The notes beneath the pieces were generated by a model. It searched no databases. It had not been told where the DNA came from and saw nothing but the letters and a program-made list of their open reading frames with translations. A program made the position numbers and the translations under genes. DNA of 64,000 bases from Grimontia kaedaensis (lineage in GTDB: Bacteria > Pseudomonadota > Gammaproteobacteria > Enterobacterales > Vibrionaceae), in the NCBI RefSeq assembly GCF_023746615.1, contig NZ_CP082275.1, positions 1,674,001 to 1,738,000 on the forward strand. Reading direction: 5' to 3'. Of the stretch, positions 1 through 8,374 are shown in pieces. Every line of letters starts with the position of its first letter. The stretch's first letter is position 1.

Positions 1-394
1 TTGGGTTAAACATAAACAACCAAAGCACACCGGCAACAGCGGGAGCAACCGCATATGGCCAGATGAGCAAGGTTTTATAGGCAGTGGCGCCTTTAATGAT
101 GTGGTCGGCCATGACCGCAAGCAGCAGGGAAACGACGAGCGCCAGTGCTGCAACGGCAAAGCTGAAGAATAGGGTGGTGCCAAATGACGAGAAGTAAGCA
201 CTGTCTTCAAGGAGCTCTAAGAAGTTATCTAGGCCCACGAATTCTGTACTTAACCCGAAGGGATCTTCCAATAACGTTGACTGCCAAACTGCTTGTCCCG
301 CTGGCCACAGGAAAAAGATAAAAGTGATGACCAATTGAGGGGCAAGCAGCGCGACGGGTAACCAAACGTTATGAAAGACGGGTTTGTTATCCAT
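1..394 (-). CDS. ugpA: sn-glycerol-3-phosphate ABC transporter permease UgpA (partial, N-terminal part)
   Basis: This is the first ~131 residues of an inner-membrane permease of the MalF/UgpA type; the rest lies beyond the window. Read on the minus strand it starts MDNKPVFHNVW and continues with LLAPQLVITFIFFLWPAGQA, then DPFGLSTEFVGLDNF, and later WPYAVAPAVAGVLWLFMFNP. These blocks line up with E. coli UgpA as I know it. One membrane helix at residues 13-32 and two more after residue 75 are visible. The start codon at 394-392 is preceded by an AGG-type ribosome site. It follows ugpB on the same strand after 69 bases holding a strong stem-loop. With the UgpC ATPase and UgpE it would import glycerol-3-phosphate or glycerophosphodiesters. 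The identity is a family-level match; the substrate is inferred. Confidence 0.87.
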   Translation of the reverse strand, partial: MDNKPVFHNVWLPVALLAPQLVITFIFFLWPAGQAVWQSTLLEDPFGLSTEFVGLDNFLELLEDSAYFSSFGTTLFFSFAVAALALVVSLLLAVMADHIIKGATAYKTLLIWPYAVAPAVAGVLWLFMFNP

Positions 395-426
395 AACAAC
401 CTGCTTATTGTAATTATGTGGATCAG

Positions 427-446
427 CGGGGGGATGTTTCCCCCCG
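427..446 (-). promoter_or_regulatory. Stem-loop between ugpB and ugpA
   Basis: A 7-bp, almost all G:C stem (427-433 with 440-446) around a 6-base loop sits between the ugpB stop and the ugpA start. No T-run follows on the minus strand, so it is not a classic terminator. Its position matches intercistronic stem-loops that protect binding-protein mRNA from 3' exonucleases and lower permease expression, as at malE-malF. Confidence 0.6.
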
Positions 447-463
447 GTTTTACGGTGAGCGTA

Positions 464-1768
464 TTACTTGTTCGCTTTCGCGAATTTTGCCAGCAGTACG
501 TTTCCGCGCTTAACGGCTTTATCCATTGCATCTTGTGCAGAGGCTTCGCCAGACCAAACATTTTCCAGTTCTTCGTTGATCACATCACGGATCTGCACAA
601 AGTTACCGAGACGAATACCTTTGGAAGCTGGCGTTGGCTCAACAGAAGTCATCTGAACAATCGCCACGTCAGTCCCTGGGTTTTCGTTGTAGAAACCTTG
701 TTTTTTACTCAGGTCATACGCTGCGTGAGTGATTGGCAGGTATCCAGTGAACTGGTGCCAGTCAGCTTGGTTTTCTGCGCTGGACATGAATTTGAAGAAC
801 TTAGCGACACCGTCGTAGTCTTTCTTGTCATGACCTTGTAGAACCCACAGGGTTGCACCGCCGATGATAGAGTTCTGTGGTGTTTTGATCTTCGAGGAGT
901 AGTAAGGCAATGGTGACACACCAAACTCAAAGTCTTTCACGTTGCCTTTAATGCCCGCGTAAGACGCTGAAGAGTTGATGTACATTGCACACTCACCGCT
1001 ATAGAACAGTGGCGCACTGTCTGAACGGCGACCGCCGTATTTAAAGGTGCCATCTTTTTGCCATTCTGCCAGTTGAGCGATGTGATCAACGAAGATTTTA
1101 TCGTTGATCAGCAGTTTGGCATCAGTGCTGTCGAAACCATTATTAGCAGTAGCGATAGGTGCATTGTGGCGCGCACCGAAGTTCTCGATTTGTGTCCAGG
1201 ACTGCCAGCCTGTGGTGAAACCACATTTTACACCGTTAGCCAGAAGCTTGTCCGCCACGGCGTCCATTTCTTCCCACGTTTTAGGTGGCTCTACACCTGC
1301 TTTAGCAAACAGGTCTTTGTTGTAGTAGAGCACCGGAGTGGAACTGTTAAATGGCATAGACAGCATGTTGCCGTCACTATCTGTGTAGTAACCGGTAACG
1401 GATGCCAGGTAGGCCGCTGGGTCGAATTCTGTTTTGGTGTCTTCCATGAGTTGGTAAACCGGATAGATAGCGCCTTTTGCGCCCATCATTGTGGCAGTAC
1501 CAACTTCAAAAACCTGCACGATTTCCGGTTGCTGCTTTGCGCGGAATGCAGCAACAGCACCTGTCATTGTTTCCGTGTAATTGCCTTTGTAAACAGGCTT
1601 AACAACGTAATCGCTTTGGCTTGCATTAAACTTATCTGCAATCTCGTTCACTTTCTCACCGAGATTACCACCCATCGCGTGCCACCACTCGATTTCTGTT
1701 GCCGCATAAGATGGGGATGCCAGCAGCAGTGATACAGAGGTTAGTGCTGCTAATTGACCTAGCTTCAT
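464..1768 (-). CDS. ugpB: sn-glycerol-3-phosphate-binding periplasmic protein UgpB
   Basis: A 434-residue extracellular solute-binding protein of family 1. A signal peptide (MKLGQLAALTSVSLLLASPSYA) is followed by TEIEWWHAMGG, the typical UgpB start of the mature protein, and the EVGTATMMGAKGAIYPV and NSSTPVLYYNKDLF blocks of the family are present. It captures glycerol-3-phosphate or glycerophosphodiesters in the periplasm and hands them to UgpA/UgpE. The start at 1768 has a good AAGGAG site six bases upstream. It is the first gene of its operon, followed by ugpA. A triple direct repeat resembling a Pho box lies about 90 bases upstream, which would make the operon phosphate-starvation induced, as in E. 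coli. Confidence 0.9.
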   Translation of the reverse strand: MKLGQLAALTSVSLLLASPSYAATEIEWWHAMGGNLGEKVNEIADKFNASQSDYVVKPVYKGNYTETMTGAVAAFRAKQQPEIVQVFEVGTATMMGAKGAIYPVYQLMEDTKTEFDPAAYLASVTGYYTDSDGNMLSMPFNSSTPVLYYNKDLFAKAGVEPPKTWEEMDAVADKLLANGVKCGFTTGWQSWTQIENFGARHNAPIATANNGFDSTDAKLLINDKIFVDHIAQLAEWQKDGTFKYGGRRSDSAPLFYSGECAMYINSSASYAGIKGNVKDFEFGVSPLPYYSSKIKTPQNSIIGGATLWVLQGHDKKDYDGVAKFFKFMSSAENQADWHQFTGYLPITHAAYDLSKKQGFYNENPGTDVAIVQMTSVEPTPASKGIRLGNFVQIRDVINEELENVWSGEASAQDAMDKAVKRGNVLLAKFAKANK

Positions 1769-1858
1769 GGTTTACTCCTTGTCTGACGAACTTCTATTGC
1801 CGTATCGGCTTTCCATTTCGAAAGTGTGTTTGCTCGTTCGAGCGGGAGGTTAGAGCAT

Positions 1859-1887
1859 ATGAGCGTTATGTTACGGTTTTGTTATAG
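1859..1887 (-). promoter_or_regulatory. Candidate PhoB binding site (Pho box) of ugpB
   Basis: On the minus strand three 7-mers, CTATAAC, CCGTAAC and CGCTCAT, are separated by 4-base A/T-rich spacers AAAA and ATAA. This 11-base period of CTGTCAT-like units with A/T spacers is the architecture of PhoB sites; each unit matches the consensus at 4 to 5 of 7 positions. The gene downstream, ugpB, is a classic Pho regulon member. A weak -10 (TCTAAC) follows the box. Confidence 0.5.
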
Positions 1888-2050
1888 CACCGCCTAGTTT
1901 GCGTGTCTTTACTCGCAAATTAAATGTGTGAGTTCCCGCCAACTTACAACGCGTCGCAAAGGGTAGGTATCTGATTTGACAGAGATATTAAGTTTCGATG
2001 TCGAAAGTGAATAATGTGAGTAGTTCGGTTTTATCAACAGTTTTGAATCT

Positions 2051-2070
2051 CGTCCCCAATAAAGGGGACG
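2051..2070 (-). terminator. Stem-loop after the orphan sugar-binding protein
   Basis: A 7-bp stem, CGTCCCC (2051-2057) with GGGGACG (2064-2070), lies about 23 bases past the stop of the binding-protein gene. It lacks a clear T-run on the minus strand, so it may act as a weak terminator or an mRNA 3'-end stabiliser. Confidence 0.4.
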
Positions 2071-2092
2071 TAGATGGTAGGACAAGCGAGTA

Positions 2093-3346
2093 TTAAAGTC
2101 GGTCAGCCAAAACAGCTGCGCGAATGTGCCGCATGGTCTCATCAATATCGACGTTGTCGTCATTGAAGAAGCGGCTGATGACATCAAACAGCGCAATTTG
2201 GGATGCGCGGCCAATCGCCATGTTATGTGACAGACTGGCAACCAGATTGTCGGTGGCTGCGGCGCGCAGAAATGCTTGCATGGAGTCTTGCGCACAGGCG
2301 TCAAAACCTTCCATATCGATATCGACACGCACTGGGATGGAGCCCTTACTGAGATTAAATTCTCGCTGGAAATCTGGGTCGAGAATTAATTTTGCCAGCA
2401 TCTTCTGGGATTCTGTGGTCTGCGTTGCGCCATTTTTGAAGAAGACGAAACTGTCGATGTTGAAAGAAAATTGGTTAGCAGTGCCCGGAGCGGGAATACA
2501 AAGGAAATCCTTACCAGCCTGCTTTCCTGCGGCGAGAAATTCACCCTTTGCCCAGTCGCCCATCATTTGCATCGCCGCTCTACCGTCGATCACTAAAGAT
2601 GTGGTGTCGCTCCAGTTGCGCCCCGGCGAATTAATATCTGTGTATTGCTTCATCCGTCGGAAAACCTCAAGGGTTTTGCGCATTTTGTCACTGGTTAGCG
2701 CGTCGCTGTCCTGTTCGATAAAGGCTTTGTGGAATTCATCTGTACCCATCACAGCGAGTGCTATCAGCTCAAAAAGCGTGGTTTCCTGCCAGGGTTCATT
2801 GCCGAGTGCGAGTGGGATATAGCCTGCTGCCTTAATTTTCTCGGCAACAGAAAAGAACTCATCGAGTGTTTGCGGTGGCTGCACTCCAACTTTATTCAGA
2901 ACATCAGCATTGGCCCACAACCAGTTGACGCGGTGAATGTTAAAAGGCACTGCTACATAGTGGCCGTCTACTTTCAGGTAATCGCTGACGCGGCGCGGAA
3001 CCAGTTCGTTCCAACGTTGTTCCTTGGCGACATCATCGACGCTGGCAAGAAAGCCAAGCTTTCCCCACTCCTGAATTTCAGGACCCTTGATTTGCGCAGC
3101 ATCGGGTGGATTGCCTGAGAGGGCACGAATGCGAAGAGTATTGATTGCACTTTCGCCTGCTCGGCCTGCGACAGCAAAGTCACGCCACACATGACCTTCG
3201 CGCTTCATCATATCTTTGAGTGTGTCGACGGAGCGCGCCTCGCCGCCACTCGTCCACCAATGGAGAACTTCTACGTCATTGCTGTCACTTGCCTGTGCAG
3301 AAAAAGCGAGGCTGAATACCAACAATAGGGGGGGAAATTTCTTCAT
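2093..3346 (-). CDS. Periplasmic sugar-binding protein (GtsA/GltB-like), orphan next to a two-component system
   Basis: A 417-residue family 1 solute-binding protein with a signal peptide ending near AQA (about residue 19) and the mature start DVEVLHWWTSGGEA. It resembles the glucose/mannose-binding proteins of Pseudomonas (GtsA/GltB): PFNIHRVNWLWANADVLNKV and GDWAKGEF are of that type. It starts four bases after the histidine-kinase stop, so response regulator, kinase and binding protein form one operon. In Pseudomonas the same order is followed by permease and ATPase genes. Here none follow: the next gene is ugpB, 324 bases on, behind its own control region. It may use a permease encoded elsewhere or serve as a ligand-loaded partner of the kinase. 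The ligand is inferred, not shown. Confidence 0.75.
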   Translation of the reverse strand: MKKFPPLLLVFSLAFSAQASDSNDVEVLHWWTSGGEARSVDTLKDMMKREGHVWRDFAVAGRAGESAINTLRIRALSGNPPDAAQIKGPEIQEWGKLGFLASVDDVAKEQRWNELVPRRVSDYLKVDGHYVAVPFNIHRVNWLWANADVLNKVGVQPPQTLDEFFSVAEKIKAAGYIPLALGNEPWQETTLFELIALAVMGTDEFHKAFIEQDSDALTSDKMRKTLEVFRRMKQYTDINSPGRNWSDTTSLVIDGRAAMQMMGDWAKGEFLAAGKQAGKDFLCIPAPGTANQFSFNIDSFVFFKNGATQTTESQKMLAKLILDPDFQREFNLSKGSIPVRVDIDMEGFDACAQDSMQAFLRAAATDNLVASLSHNMAIGRASQIALFDVISRFFNDDNVDIDETMRHIRAAVLADRL

Positions 3347-3349
3347 AAT

Positions 3350-4792
3350 TCAGGTCCTGGGGAAAGCGATGTCGATTTGCAGACCGCCTTCCTTGCGGTT
3401 GGAAAGAATGATTTCACCACCATGTGCACGAATGATATTTTTTGCGATACCTAAGCCGAGGCCAGTTCCGTGCAAATCTGTATGTAGACGGAAATAAGGG
3501 TCAAAAACCTTTTTGAGGAATTCGTCAGGAACGCCCGGGCCATTGTCCATCAAAGTGATATCGAGAGACTTCTCGCCATCATGAACATAAACCATAACCG
3601 CATCGCCGTACTTCACTCCGTTATCGATGAGGTTAGTCAGGCAGCGCTTGAACGCCAAAGGCTTACAGTAAAATGGACGCAGCTGTTCGCCGGTAATGTT
3701 TACCCTCAACCGTTGCTGGTTATGTATCTCGGCGATAGTGTTCAGAATTTGCACGACATCAAGCGCCGTTACGTTCTCATGAATGTCAGTGTCTTTCACC
3801 GTCTGGAGAGCGCCTTTTACCATGATCTCAAGTTCATCAAGGTCTTTGTTGATCTTGTTAGCTTGAACTTCATCGTCAATCAACTCTGCACGAAGACGTA
3901 AACGGGTGATTGGCGTCTTCAAATCGTGAGAGATAGAACCAAACAGTTTTTCCCTGTCATGCATGTAACGCTGAAGGCGTTTCTGCATCAGGTTAAAAGC
4001 ACGGGTTACTGTTGTAATTTCACTGGCACCTTCTTCTACCAATTCTGGCTGTTCGATATCGGTGCTCAGTCGGTTAGCTGCCCTTGCCAGTCGCTTTAAT
4101 GGCCGGGTTTGGTTGCGGATCAGCGTAAAGGTAAAGACCAGAAGCAGTGTGGTAATCGCAAACAGGAAGACGACTTGATCCGCGTTAATCAGATCATTTT
4201 CCAAAGTCACATAAGGAGCAGGCAGAATAGCAGCGATGTATACCCATTGCCCTTCGGTGAGTTCTATTTGCACAACAAGAATCGGCGGATTTAGGGGTTC
4301 CAAGCTCAGCGTGTGATGCGCCCAGGACTTCGGAAGGTCAGACAGCAACAAACTGTTGTTCAACACTCGTAAAGTCTCAGGGCGCGAGAAGTCCACTTTG
4401 ATTTGGTCAACGTTAGGTAGCTCTTTTTTGAGTACGCTTTCGATGGTGTTAATGGCTTCCAGTTTCGAGCGGGTTTCCGGTATTGGCGTAATCCGTATTT
4501 CTTCGGTGTTGAATGAGACGAAGAATCGCGCACCACCCATATTGCGAAGTTGGTCGAGGGCAATATGACGATATTCAAGTGGCAATGACTGGAAAAAGGT
4601 CGTGGTGGAGGCAAACATCTGCGCCATGCTTTCTGATGCAGATTTCAAACCTTCCACTTCACGTTCTTTAGACTGGGTATACCAGAAAAAACTGGCAACA
4701 CTTTGTGCAAGGATTACCGATAGAACGGTGAGTAGCAGCGTCCGCGAAAGCAGAGAACGCGGCCAGAAATAGGATTTTAAATTAAGACTCAT
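3350..4792 (-). CDS. Sensor histidine kinase (GtrS/EnvZ-like class)
   Basis: An inner-membrane kinase of about 480 residues from the preferred start MSLNLKSYFW. Order: a first membrane helix (roughly residues 15-38), a periplasmic sensor region of about 165 residues, a second helix (about 205-226), HAMP, a dimerisation box ISHDLKTPITRLR with the phospho-accepting His near residue 289, then the ATPase domain with DNGVKYG, DNGPGVP and GTGLGLGIAK. The start at 4792-4790 overlaps the end of the regulator gene by 11 bases, implying translational coupling; a longer upstream reading exists but would lie inside the regulator. The neighbouring sugar-binding protein suggests that it senses a sugar or sugar acid, as GtrS does in Pseudomonas. 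Confidence 0.83.
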   Translation of the reverse strand: MSLNLKSYFWPRSLLSRTLLLTVLSVILAQSVASFFWYTQSKEREVEGLKSASESMAQMFASTTTFFQSLPLEYRHIALDQLRNMGGARFFVSFNTEEIRITPIPETRSKLEAINTIESVLKKELPNVDQIKVDFSRPETLRVLNNSLLLSDLPKSWAHHTLSLEPLNPPILVVQIELTEGQWVYIAAILPAPYVTLENDLINADQVVFLFAITTLLLVFTFTLIRNQTRPLKRLARAANRLSTDIEQPELVEEGASEITTVTRAFNLMQKRLQRYMHDREKLFGSISHDLKTPITRLRLRAELIDDEVQANKINKDLDELEIMVKGALQTVKDTDIHENVTALDVVQILNTIAEIHNQQRLRVNITGEQLRPFYCKPLAFKRCLTNLIDNGVKYGDAVMVYVHDGEKSLDITLMDNGPGVPDEFLKKVFDPYFRLHTDLHGTGLGLGIAKNIIRAHGGEIILSNRKEGGLQIDIAFPRT

Positions 4793-5504
4793 AGGTGATG
4801 TCTGCGACAAACATATAGCCGTTGCCACGAACGGTTTTGATGATGGTGGACTGGCGGCCATTATCCTTCAAACGTTGGCGCAAGCGACTGACCTGAACAT
4901 CAATGCCACGTTCTTGAGGTTGTGCATCACGGCCGCGGGTCGCGTTAGAAATCGCATTTCTGTCCATCAGAGAATTTGGATTTTCAATAAACAGCATTAA
5001 AAGGGCAAAGTCAGCGGAAGTCATTTCTACTTCCTGACCGGTGACCTGATGGTTTAACCGTTGGGTGACAGGATCCAAACGCCACTGCGCAAAGCGAATA
5101 CCTTTCGGTTTCGACATGGTGGTTTCCTGTAATTGTTGTGTGCGGCGGAGCAGGGCACGGATACGGGCAACCAATTGGCGAGGACTGAAAGGCTTCGCAA
5201 TGTAGTCGTCTGCACCAAGTTCCAGCCCGATGATTTGGTCTGTTTCATCAGAGACAGCTGTCAGCATGATGATTGGTACGCTTGAGTCCTGACGAACGTA
5301 CTTACATAAGGTGAAGCCATCATCGCCGGGGAGCATAACGTCGAGAAGAATAAGGTCGGGGTATTGAACAGCTAACTTGGCCTTCATTTCCTGCCCGTTT
5401 TGCGCGGTCGTCACATCATATCCGGCTTTAGACAGATATTCTTGAAGCAGTTCGCGGATTTCTAAATCGTCATCCACCACCAGGATCCGCTTCTGATTAA
5501 CCAT
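4782..5504 (-). CDS. OmpR/PhoB-family response regulator (GltR-like)
   Basis: A two-domain regulator of 240 residues from the preferred start MVNQKRILVV. The receiver has the acidic DDD cluster near residue 11, the phospho-acceptor Asp at about residue 55 in LILLDVMLPG, and the conserved Lys in ADDYIAKPF. The C-terminal winged helix ends with IKTVRGNGYMF, typical of the OmpR class. The start 5504-5502 lies behind a GGGGAAG ribosome site; a nine-codon upstream extension has no such site. It is the first gene of the operon with kinase and sugar-binding protein, and likely controls sugar uptake or catabolic genes. Gene order matches gltR-gtrS-gltB of Pseudomonas, from which the GltR-like label is inferred. 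Confidence 0.85.
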   Translation of the reverse strand: MVNQKRILVVDDDLEIRELLQEYLSKAGYDVTTAQNGQEMKAKLAVQYPDLILLDVMLPGDDGFTLCKYVRQDSSVPIIMLTAVSDETDQIIGLELGADDYIAKPFSPRQLVARIRALLRRTQQLQETTMSKPKGIRFAQWRLDPVTQRLNHQVTGQEVEMTSADFALLMLFIENPNSLMDRNAISNATRGRDAQPQERGIDVQVSRLRQRLKDNGRQSTIIKTVRGNGYMFVADITYES

Positions 5505-5621
5505 GAAAGGTCTTCCCCTTATTCTCGACAAATATCACGTTATTATCTTAGAGAAAATGTCCTGATTCTAGCGAGGGGCACTCAATTTGAGTGGATAGGA
5601 TCAAACAAAGTGTTGATTTGG

Positions 5622-5655
5622 ACAAAAAAGAACCCCGGCATAGGCCGGGGCTCTT
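5622..5655 (-). terminator. Rho-independent terminator of the NSS symporter operon
   Basis: On the minus strand AGCCCCGGC pairs with GCCGGGG around a short CTAT loop, followed by TTCTTTTTT. It lies 19 bases after the stop of the small subunit gene. Confidence 0.85.
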
Positions 5656-5673
5656 CATTTTTCTGGGCTCGGA

Positions 5674-5772
5674 TTACTTATCCGAATTCATCGCGCGGCT
5701 GATGCAGTATGCTGCGCCGCCCCACGTGATGCCAAAACCAATCAGCATCATTATGATTGCGCCTGTTGTCAT
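5674..5772 (-). CDS. MetS-like small subunit of NSS amino-acid symporter
   Basis: A 32-residue hydrophobic peptide, starting MTTGAIIMMLIGFGITWGG and ending in SRAMNSDK. One membrane helix covers residues 4-22. It fits the short MetS family of NSS transporter small subunits, first known as the partner of MetP in methionine/alanine import. Its ATG overlaps the stop of the symporter gene in an ATGA arrangement (5769-5772), so the two are translationally coupled and probably made in step. It is easily missed by gene callers because of its size. A strong terminator follows at once. Confidence 0.85.
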   Translation of the reverse strand: MTTGAIIMMLIGFGITWGGAAYCISRAMNSDK

Positions 5773-7274
5773 GCGTTTGCCTCCTGTGAGTCATCTTCTG
5801 CTGAATCCTTAGCAGGACGAGATACGATGTTGACGATAATACCTACTATAACCAGCGCTGCTGTCAGGCCCCAGCCCAACACGAGTAGGTCGCTTTGCTC
5901 GTAACCGCCGTAACCTTCTTTGAATGTGTTAACAAGGTTGGTGCCTACGATCCAAGCCAGCATCAGTGGGCTCACAAAACGTACACACACTTCCAGCCAT
6001 GCACCGACTGAGAACTCTGAGACCTTGTTCACGTGGTCACGGATATCAGATACTTTGATCAACCAGCCCAAGATAACCAGCTCAATCAGACAGCTCGCCA
6101 GCAGGGCCACGTTGTTCATGAAGTAGTCAACCAGATCCAGCAGCAACAGACCGCCGTTAGTTGCGAACGCCATAGAAACTGCGAAGCCAGTACCACAAAC
6201 TACAGAAGCGGCGACTTTACGGCTGATTTTCAGCTTGTCAATGATGGCTGATGTTACCGCTTCAATGATAGAAATGTGTGAGCTCAAACCCGCAACAACG
6301 AGTGCTAGGAACAACAGTGGACCAATGATGTATGGTGCTGGCAGCAGGTTGATGGCCTGAGGAAGGGTGATAAACGCCAGACCAACACCACCGCCAACCA
6401 CTTCAGTGACTGCTTTACCTTGTTCTTGTGCCATGTAGCCCAAGATAGAGAAGATAAGCACGCCAGCCAGAATCGAGAAACCACAGTTGATCAGAACAGT
6501 CATGAATGCATTGTTCGTGACGTCAGACTTCTTCGGCAAGTAGCTCGAGTAAGCCAGCATGATGGCGAAACCAACAGACAAAGTGAAGAAGATCTGGCCG
6601 TAAGCCGCAGACCAAACTTTCGCGTCAGTCAGTTTGCTGAAATCAGGGGTGAACAGGTAGTTCAGACCTTCAACAGCACCTGGCAGGAACGCAACACGTG
6701 CAATCAACAACAAAACCATGATGAAGAGTATAGGCATCAAGATCTTGTTTGCGCGCTCAATACCTCCTTTGATACCGGTAAATACGGCTGCAAAGGTGAT
6801 CGCCCATGCGATTGTCATAGGGATCGCAATATGAAGCTGCCAACTACCCAGATTACTTGGTGAATTCTCACCCAGTTTCAGGTATTCGCTGAAGAAGAAT
6901 GCGTTTGTGTCTGTACCCCAGCTTTGATCAAATGCAAAACCAACGTAAGACATTGCCCAGCCGATAACGGCAACGTAGTAAACTGCGATAACAGCAGCAA
7001 TACCAACCTGGAACCAGCCCAGCCATTCGAACTTAGTGTTCAGTTTTGAAAAGACAACCGGTGCAGAACCACGAAGTTTATGGCCAAGGCCAAACTCCAT
7101 GATCATAAATGGAATACCCGCGGTCAGCATGGCGAAGAGGTAAGGAATAAAAAATGCGCCGCCGCCGTTTTCGTAAGCCATATATGGGAAACGCCAGATG
7201 TTCCCCAAGCCGATTGCGGAGCCCACTGCCGCCAGAATAAATCCTGCGCGAGAGCCCCAGACTTCTCTAGTCAT
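5769..7274 (-). CDS. Sodium-dependent amino-acid symporter, NSS (SNF) family, MetP-like
   Basis: A 501-residue inner-membrane symporter with about 12 helices. The N-terminus (SRAGFILAAVGSAIGLGNIW then RFPYMAYENGGGAFFIPY) is the hallmark of the neurotransmitter:sodium symporter family, with the unwound TM1 that binds Na+ and substrate. GQIFFTLSVGFAIMLAYSSY is the TM6 region. Start at 7274 with AAGGAG seven bases upstream. It is followed and overlapped by a MetS-like small subunit, which among prokaryotic NSS proteins points to methionine/alanine-type substrates; that substrate is inferred from the partner only. Transcribed away from a long AT-rich intergenic region. Confidence 0.88.
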   Translation of the reverse strand: MTREVWGSRAGFILAAVGSAIGLGNIWRFPYMAYENGGGAFFIPYLFAMLTAGIPFMIMEFGLGHKLRGSAPVVFSKLNTKFEWLGWFQVGIAAVIAVYYVAVIGWAMSYVGFAFDQSWGTDTNAFFFSEYLKLGENSPSNLGSWQLHIAIPMTIAWAITFAAVFTGIKGGIERANKILMPILFIMVLLLIARVAFLPGAVEGLNYLFTPDFSKLTDAKVWSAAYGQIFFTLSVGFAIMLAYSSYLPKKSDVTNNAFMTVLINCGFSILAGVLIFSILGYMAQEQGKAVTEVVGGGVGLAFITLPQAINLLPAPYIIGPLLFLALVVAGLSSHISIIEAVTSAIIDKLKISRKVAASVVCGTGFAVSMAFATNGGLLLLDLVDYFMNNVALLASCLIELVILGWLIKVSDIRDHVNKVSEFSVGAWLEVCVRFVSPLMLAWIVGTNLVNTFKEGYGGYEQSDLLVLGWGLTAALVIVGIIVNIVSRPAKDSAEDDSQEANA

Positions 7275-8196
7275 AACTTCTCCTTGTTGTTGATAGCACC
7301 CATCATTTTTTGAGCAGACTATAGCTTGTAGCCTGCACTGTGTTATCAGCAGCTATCTAACTGAACAGAATTGAGAGTTTTTATTACTGTTCTGGAAGCG
7401 CGTGGTTGCGGGTGCTAAGTCAACCATGTTGTGTTTGGAATTTTTACCATCACTGAAGCAAAACAATCTTCTGCATGTGAGGTTAATGGCAGATTAAGCG
7501 TTGGTAATATCTAAATCAATAGCGCAAATCTCTTATGTTTATGCTGTATTTATTGTGATAATCCCAGATTAACTGCTGTTAGTAGTATGTTTCTAATTGT
7601 AAATAAACCATTACCAGTGCATTGGTCTGTCTATATTTGATCTGATAGTAGAAAGTTGTGAAGTGCTATTTTTGTTCGTTTGAGTGAAAAATAAGCAAAA
7701 GTGCGTATAGGTTCGAATAAGCACGATAAATAGAGAAAAAAGTATCTATTAATATCACTGATTTTGATGATCTAGCTTTAGATAGGCTTGGAGATACAGA
7801 TTATTAGTCATTTTAAGAAGCCTAAATATTGCTCAAAAACATAAAGTTAATCGATATCCTGATTGAAAATAGTAGTTAATGAATTGTTAGCTGAATAAGT
7901 CCGGTTAAAGCTCATTAACTAATCATAAATATGGTGAATACTATCAAAATATCGCATTTTTATTCATGAATTATTGTGGGTGGAAGTTGAAAAAGAGCTT
8001 TTCGAGAAAACGCTTTCTTGACAGGATAAGATTCTGCTGGCTGCTTATGAGTAGGGGCTTTGCTTTGTGTCACAAAATGAAACATTTGGATCGTCAGCTA
8101 AACGATCTTAGATTGGAAACTGAATATTCAGGCTTGCGGTGGTAACTTCTCTACATTATGAATGTGTAACGTGAGTGTTATCGCAAGGAGCCGTAA
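7275..8196. other. AT-rich gene-free stretch of 0.9 kb
   Basis: No convincing coding region is seen on either strand. It must hold the promoters of the NSS operon (leftward) and of the micropeptide at 8197 (rightward). A perfect 6-1-6 inverted repeat TTTGTG-t-CACAAA lies at 8064-8076, and a GAACAG...CTGTTC repeat with an 18-base gap near the left end. The stretch is clearly richer in A/T than its flanks. An unrecognised small RNA or remains of a lost gene are possible; I cannot name one. Confidence 0.5.
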
Positions 8197-8289
8197 ATGG
8201 ACAATAACTTAAAATTCGCTTTAATCACTGCATTCTGCGCACTGAGTGGCATCATTACTTTCGCGACTGTAGCTATCGCTTTTTCATAG
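8197..8289 (+). CDS. ynhF: YnhF-like small membrane protein
   Basis: A 30-residue peptide, starting MDNNLKFALITAFCALSG and ending VAIAFS. A short charged start is followed by one membrane helix over residues 8-28. Length, the D-x-N/D-LKF start and the single helix match the YnhF family of enteric and Vibrio small membrane proteins, whose role is not established. A strong AAGGAG lies 6 bases before the ATG. It stands alone between the long AT-rich region and the patatin gene. Confidence 0.7.
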   Translation: MDNNLKFALITAFCALSGIITFATVAIAFS

Positions 8290-8374
8290 CACTCAGTTGT
8301 ATAAAAACATTGGCTCTGTGTGAGTGAGCAAGCGTAAATTAACGCCATTTCATTGATTACACCCAGAGGTGCTT

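Noticed and set aside
1058..1732. 224-codon open frame on the plus strand
   Set aside because: It is wholly antisense to ugpB, which has strong family motifs; the antisense translation shows no domain-like pattern and no ribosome site.
8064..8076. TTTGTG-t-CACAAA palindrome as a CRP site
   Set aside because: CRP needs a 6-base gap between GTGA and TCAC half sites; the gap here is one base.
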